DNA of 64,000 nt from Brevibacillus_D fluminis_A (GTDB lineage Bacteria; Bacillota; Bacilli; Brevibacillales; Brevibacillaceae): contig NZ_CM125436.1 of NCBI RefSeq assembly GCF_052072235.1, forward strand, positions 5,388,001 through 5,452,000, given 5' to 3'. Positions 61,659 to 64,000 of the stretch are shown piece after piece (within the stretch, counting starts at the first letter, position 1; each line of letters starts with the position of its first letter). Under the pieces are notes generated by a model, which worked only from the letters and a program-made list of their open reading frames with translations, was not told the DNA's origin and made no database searches. The position numbers and the translations under genes were made by a program.

Positions 61659-62396
61659 CTACACACTCCCATTCATCCGGACGAGTGTCTGGGCCAGATC
61701 GATCGCGCCTGTATAGAGGGCTTTGCCTACAATCGCGCCGCCCACGCCATCCGCTGCATAGTTTGCCAATGCAAACAAATCCTGCTCAACGCTCACACCG
61801 CCGGAAGCGATGACCTGTTTACCGGTCGCACGAGCGAGGCTGACGATCTCCTCGATATTCGGCCCGGTTAGCGTTCCGTCGCGAGAAATGTCTGTATAAA
61901 TAAAAGTTTCCGCTCCCAGCTGTACCAATTCGCGAGCGAGGTCCTCTGCTTTTACATCGCTTGTTTCCAGCCATCCCCGCGTGGCGACAAAGCCTTTGCG
62001 GCAATCCAGGCCAATGGCGATCTGATTGCCGTACCGGGACAGCGCTTGTTCCATGAAGGCCCGGTTCTCCAGCGCAGCGGTGCCGATAATGACGCGAGCG
62101 ACGCCACCTTCCAAATAGGCGGCCACATCTTCAAGCGTCCGGATTCCTCCGCCGATCTGCACCGGCACATCGACAGAACGGGCGATCGATAGCACCAGCT
62201 CGGCATGCACAGGCTGTCCTGCTTTCGCACCGTCCAAATCGACCAGGTGAAGCCATTTCGCCCCTTGCGCAACCCACTGCTTGGCCACATCGAGCGGCGA
62301 CTCCCCGTATACCGTTTCTTGTGCGTAGTCTCCCTGGAACAGCCGCACGCATTTTCCGCCACGAATATCGATGGCTGGATAGATGGTAAAACTCAC
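61659..62396 (-). CDS. hisA: Phosphoribosylformimino-5-aminoimidazole carboxamide ribotide isomerase
   Basis: 245 residues. A (beta/alpha)8 barrel with the catalytic Asp pair in PAIDIRGGKCVRLFQGDY and YTDISRDGTLTGPN, and phosphate sites QIGGGIRTLEDV and IASGGVSVEQDL. It overlaps hisH by 4 bp. Confidence 0.98.
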   Translation of the reverse strand: MSFTIYPAIDIRGGKCVRLFQGDYAQETVYGESPLDVAKQWVAQGAKWLHLVDLDGAKAGQPVHAELVLSIARSVDVPVQIGGGIRTLEDVAAYLEGGVARVIIGTAALENRAFMEQALSRYGNQIAIGLDCRKGFVATRGWLETSDVKAEDLARELVQLGAETFIYTDISRDGTLTGPNIEEIVSLARATGKQVIASGGVSVEQDLFALANYAADGVGGAIVGKALYTGAIDLAQTLVRMNGSV

Positions 62397-63013
62397 GTTG
62401 TAACCCCCTCACATTGTTTCGCAAAGTTGTCCAGCAGGCGCATGCCCGTATCCCCGCTCTTCTCCGGGTGGAACTGCATGCCATATACATTTCCGCGGCC
62501 TACGATGGCCGTTACATCCTGATAATAATCAGCTGTTGCCAGCAACACGTCGTCACTTTGTACACGCACATGGAACGAGTGAACAAAATAGACATAATCG
62601 CCATCCTTTACCCCATCAAGAAGCGGACTCGCGCCTTTTTTCAACGACAGCCGGTTCCAGCCCATGTGCGGGATTTTATAATCGCCTTGAAAACGGACCA
62701 CTTCCCCGGAAAGCAGGCCAAGCCCTTCATGTGAGCCATGCTCTTCGCTGCGCGAGAACAAAAGCTGCATGCCCAAGCAAATGCCCAGAATCGGTTTGCC
62801 GCTCGCCGCATAGTCTCGAAGCGCCCGATCCAAGGAAAGCTCGCGAATGTTGCGCATCGCATCTCCAAATGCCCCTACTCCCGGAAGCAAAAGTCCATCA
62901 TAGGCGGACAGCTTTCCAGCATCGGTGACAAATTCGTAGTCATAGCCAAGACGCTCCAACGCCTTGCTGATGCTGAACAGATTGCCCATTCCATAGTCAA
63001 CGATCCCGATCAT
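62393..63013 (-). CDS. hisH: Imidazole glycerol phosphate synthase, glutaminase subunit
   Basis: 206 residues from ATG 63013. Class I glutamine amidotransferase triad: Cys in GICLGMQLLF, His and Glu in QFHPEKSG. It supplies ammonia to HisF. It starts 1 bp after the hisB stop. Confidence 0.97.
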   Translation of the reverse strand: MIGIVDYGMGNLFSISKALERLGYDYEFVTDAGKLSAYDGLLLPGVGAFGDAMRNIRELSLDRALRDYAASGKPILGICLGMQLLFSRSEEHGSHEGLGLLSGEVVRFQGDYKIPHMGWNRLSLKKGASPLLDGVKDGDYVYFVHSFHVRVQSDDVLLATADYYQDVTAIVGRGNVYGMQFHPEKSGDTGMRLLDNFAKQCEGVTT

Positions 63014-63014
63014 G

Positions 63015-63611
63015 TTACAAAACCCCTTTGGTTGACGGCACGCCCTTGACGCGCGGATCAATGGAAGTGGCCTCATCCAGAGCGCGGCCCAACGCTTTAA
63101 AGATCGCTTCAATCATGTGGTGCGTATTTTGACCGTAGTGCAGGATCACGTGCAAATTCATTCTCGCTTCCAGCGCGAGCTTCCACAAAAATTCATGGAC
63201 CAGCTCGGTCGGAAATTGGCCCACCTGCGTGGATGGGTAGGCTGCGCGGTATTCCAGATGCGGGCGGTTGCTCAAATCGATGACCACCTGTGCCAGCGAG
63301 TCATCCATCGGAACAAACGCGTTGCCATACCGCTTGATTCCTTTTTTGTCGCCAAGCGCTTCCCGCAGCGCCTTCCCCAAGCAAATGCCAATATCCTCGA
63401 CCGTGTGGTGGTAGTCGATTTCGATATCCCCTTTTGCCACAACATCCAAATTAAACTGTCCGTGCTTGGCGAACAAATCCAGCATGTGATTCAGAAACGG
63501 AACGTCCGTCTCCAGGCGGTTTTTCCCTTCGCCATCAATGCCAAAGCCAAGCGTAATGTCTGTCTCATTTGTTTTGCGGCTGATGCGGGCGGATCGATTG
63601 ACTGCTTCCAT
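63015..63611 (-). CDS. hisB: Imidazoleglycerol-phosphate dehydratase
   Basis: 198 residues from ATG 63611; the frame reaches 63623, but that GTG lies on the ribosome site. Duplicated metal-binding motifs: FLNHMLDLFAKHG with DYHHTVEDIG, and LVHEFLWKLA with YGQNTHHMIEA. It is the monofunctional form without the phosphatase domain. Confidence 0.98.
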   Translation of the reverse strand: MEAVNRSARISRKTNETDITLGFGIDGEGKNRLETDVPFLNHMLDLFAKHGQFNLDVVAKGDIEIDYHHTVEDIGICLGKALREALGDKKGIKRYGNAFVPMDDSLAQVVIDLSNRPHLEYRAAYPSTQVGQFPTELVHEFLWKLALEARMNLHVILHYGQNTHHMIEAIFKALGRALDEATSIDPRVKGVPSTKGVL

Positions 63612-63634
63612 GATTGTTCTCACTCCTGTTTTTT

Positions 63635-64000
63635 CTATAGGTCTTTTAATCGTTCTTCTATCGCACGCGCATGGGCCGACAACCCTTCCTGCTCGGCCAG
63701 CGCCATGATTTTTTTGCCATTGCGCGCCAAATCCTGTTTGCTGTAAGAGACGACGCTCGATTTTTTGATAAATTCATCCACAGACAAGCCGGATGCGAAC
63801 CGCGCTGCGCCATTGGTCGGAAGCACGTGATTCGTTCCGGCAAAATAGTCGCCTACCGGTTCTGAACTGTATTCTCCGAGGAAAATGGCTCCTGCATTCT
63901 CCACTTTGCCCAATTGTTCAAATGGATTTTCGATCAACAATTCCAAATGTTCAGGTGCCAGTCGATTTACGACATCGAAGCCGGCGTCAAGATTGTCGAC
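63635..64000 (-). CDS. hisD: Histidinol dehydrogenase, C-terminal part
   Basis: The gene enters from beyond position 64000. Its last 121 codons are present: NRLAPEHLELLIENP, GAIFLGEYSSEPVGDYFAG, TNHVLPTNGAARFASGLSV and a final EQEGLSAHARAIEERLKDL. The APEHLE and GTNHVLPT blocks are diagnostic. It is the first visible gene of hisD-hisB-hisH-hisA-hisF-hisIE. Confidence 0.96.
   Translation of the reverse strand, partial: VDNLDAGFDVVNRLAPEHLELLIENPFEQLGKVENAGAIFLGEYSSEPVGDYFAGTNHVLPTNGAARFASGLSVDEFIKKSSVVSYSKQDLARNGKKIMALAEQEGLSAHARAIEERLKDL

Overview
The window is a Firmicutes chromosome segment, most probably Brevibacillus or a close relative in Paenibacillaceae. The grounds are the gene orders secG-rnr-smpB-ssrA, cggR...gap-pgk-tpiA-gpmI-eno and yvcD/trxB/rapZ/yvcK/whiA/crh, an rRNA cluster with Bacillales sequence signatures, strong AGGAGG-type ribosome sites, and a tmRNA tag ending GNKQLSLAA. 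The genus is inferred from memory of gene content; no search was run.

Layout. 1-2090 (minus strand): a CRISPR adaptation module cas1-cas2-cas4, followed by the start of a gene resembling an AddB-type nuclease/helicase subunit. There is no CRISPR array in the window. 2418-23152: a 20.7-kb integrated element. A large serine recombinase lies at its right end, and a 12-bp direct repeat (GGTGGAGGCGGG) bounds it. The repeat is the 3' end of the tmRNA gene, so the element sits in the tail of ssrA. It supplies a replacement 3' end at 23141, and it has pushed the original CCA end and terminator of ssrA out to 2374-2429. The left half of the element is AT-rich cargo: a fused DNA adenine methylase/specificity protein, two related MamI-like endonucleases, degraded gene copies and an IS21 istB remnant. 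Further along are a gene of unknown function, a frameshifted ORF, an XRE regulator, a secreted protein with a metallopeptidase-like fold and two membrane-anchored proteins. The right half is a compact replication/maintenance backbone: RadC, DUF960, a ribbon-helix-helix protein, several unknowns, an OB-fold-like acidic-tail protein, a primase-helicase and the integrase. Hairpins sharing CTGACGCTAC punctuate it. No conjugation or phage structural genes were seen.

23141-33624: the ssrA-smpB-rnr-secG translation-rescue/RNA-decay cluster, a membrane-anchored cytochrome c, a divergent Fur-type iron-siderophore ABC transporter, a VOC protein and an Asp/Glu racemase-like protein. 33841-42298: the glycolytic operon under CggR, with an NhaC-type antiporter gene between cggR and gap. 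42434-45573: redox genes and sigma-54 (rpoN). 46042-54293: tRNA-Arg, a secreted copper-amine-oxidase-N-like protein, CtsR-controlled clpP flanked by DnaA-box-like sites, crh-whiA-yvcK-rapZ, trxB and the TPR protein YvcD. 54406-59909 (minus strand): an rRNA operon in the unusual order 16S-tRNAIle-tRNAAla-5S-23S-tRNAAsp-tRNAPhe-tRNALys-tRNAGly. 60255-64000: the end of the histidine operon, hisD(partial)-hisB-hisH-hisA-hisF-hisIE.

The most noteworthy system is the ssrA-targeting element. Its integrase reading frame runs into antisense tmRNA when integrated. In the excised circle it would instead end in a different, element-encoded 21-residue tail.
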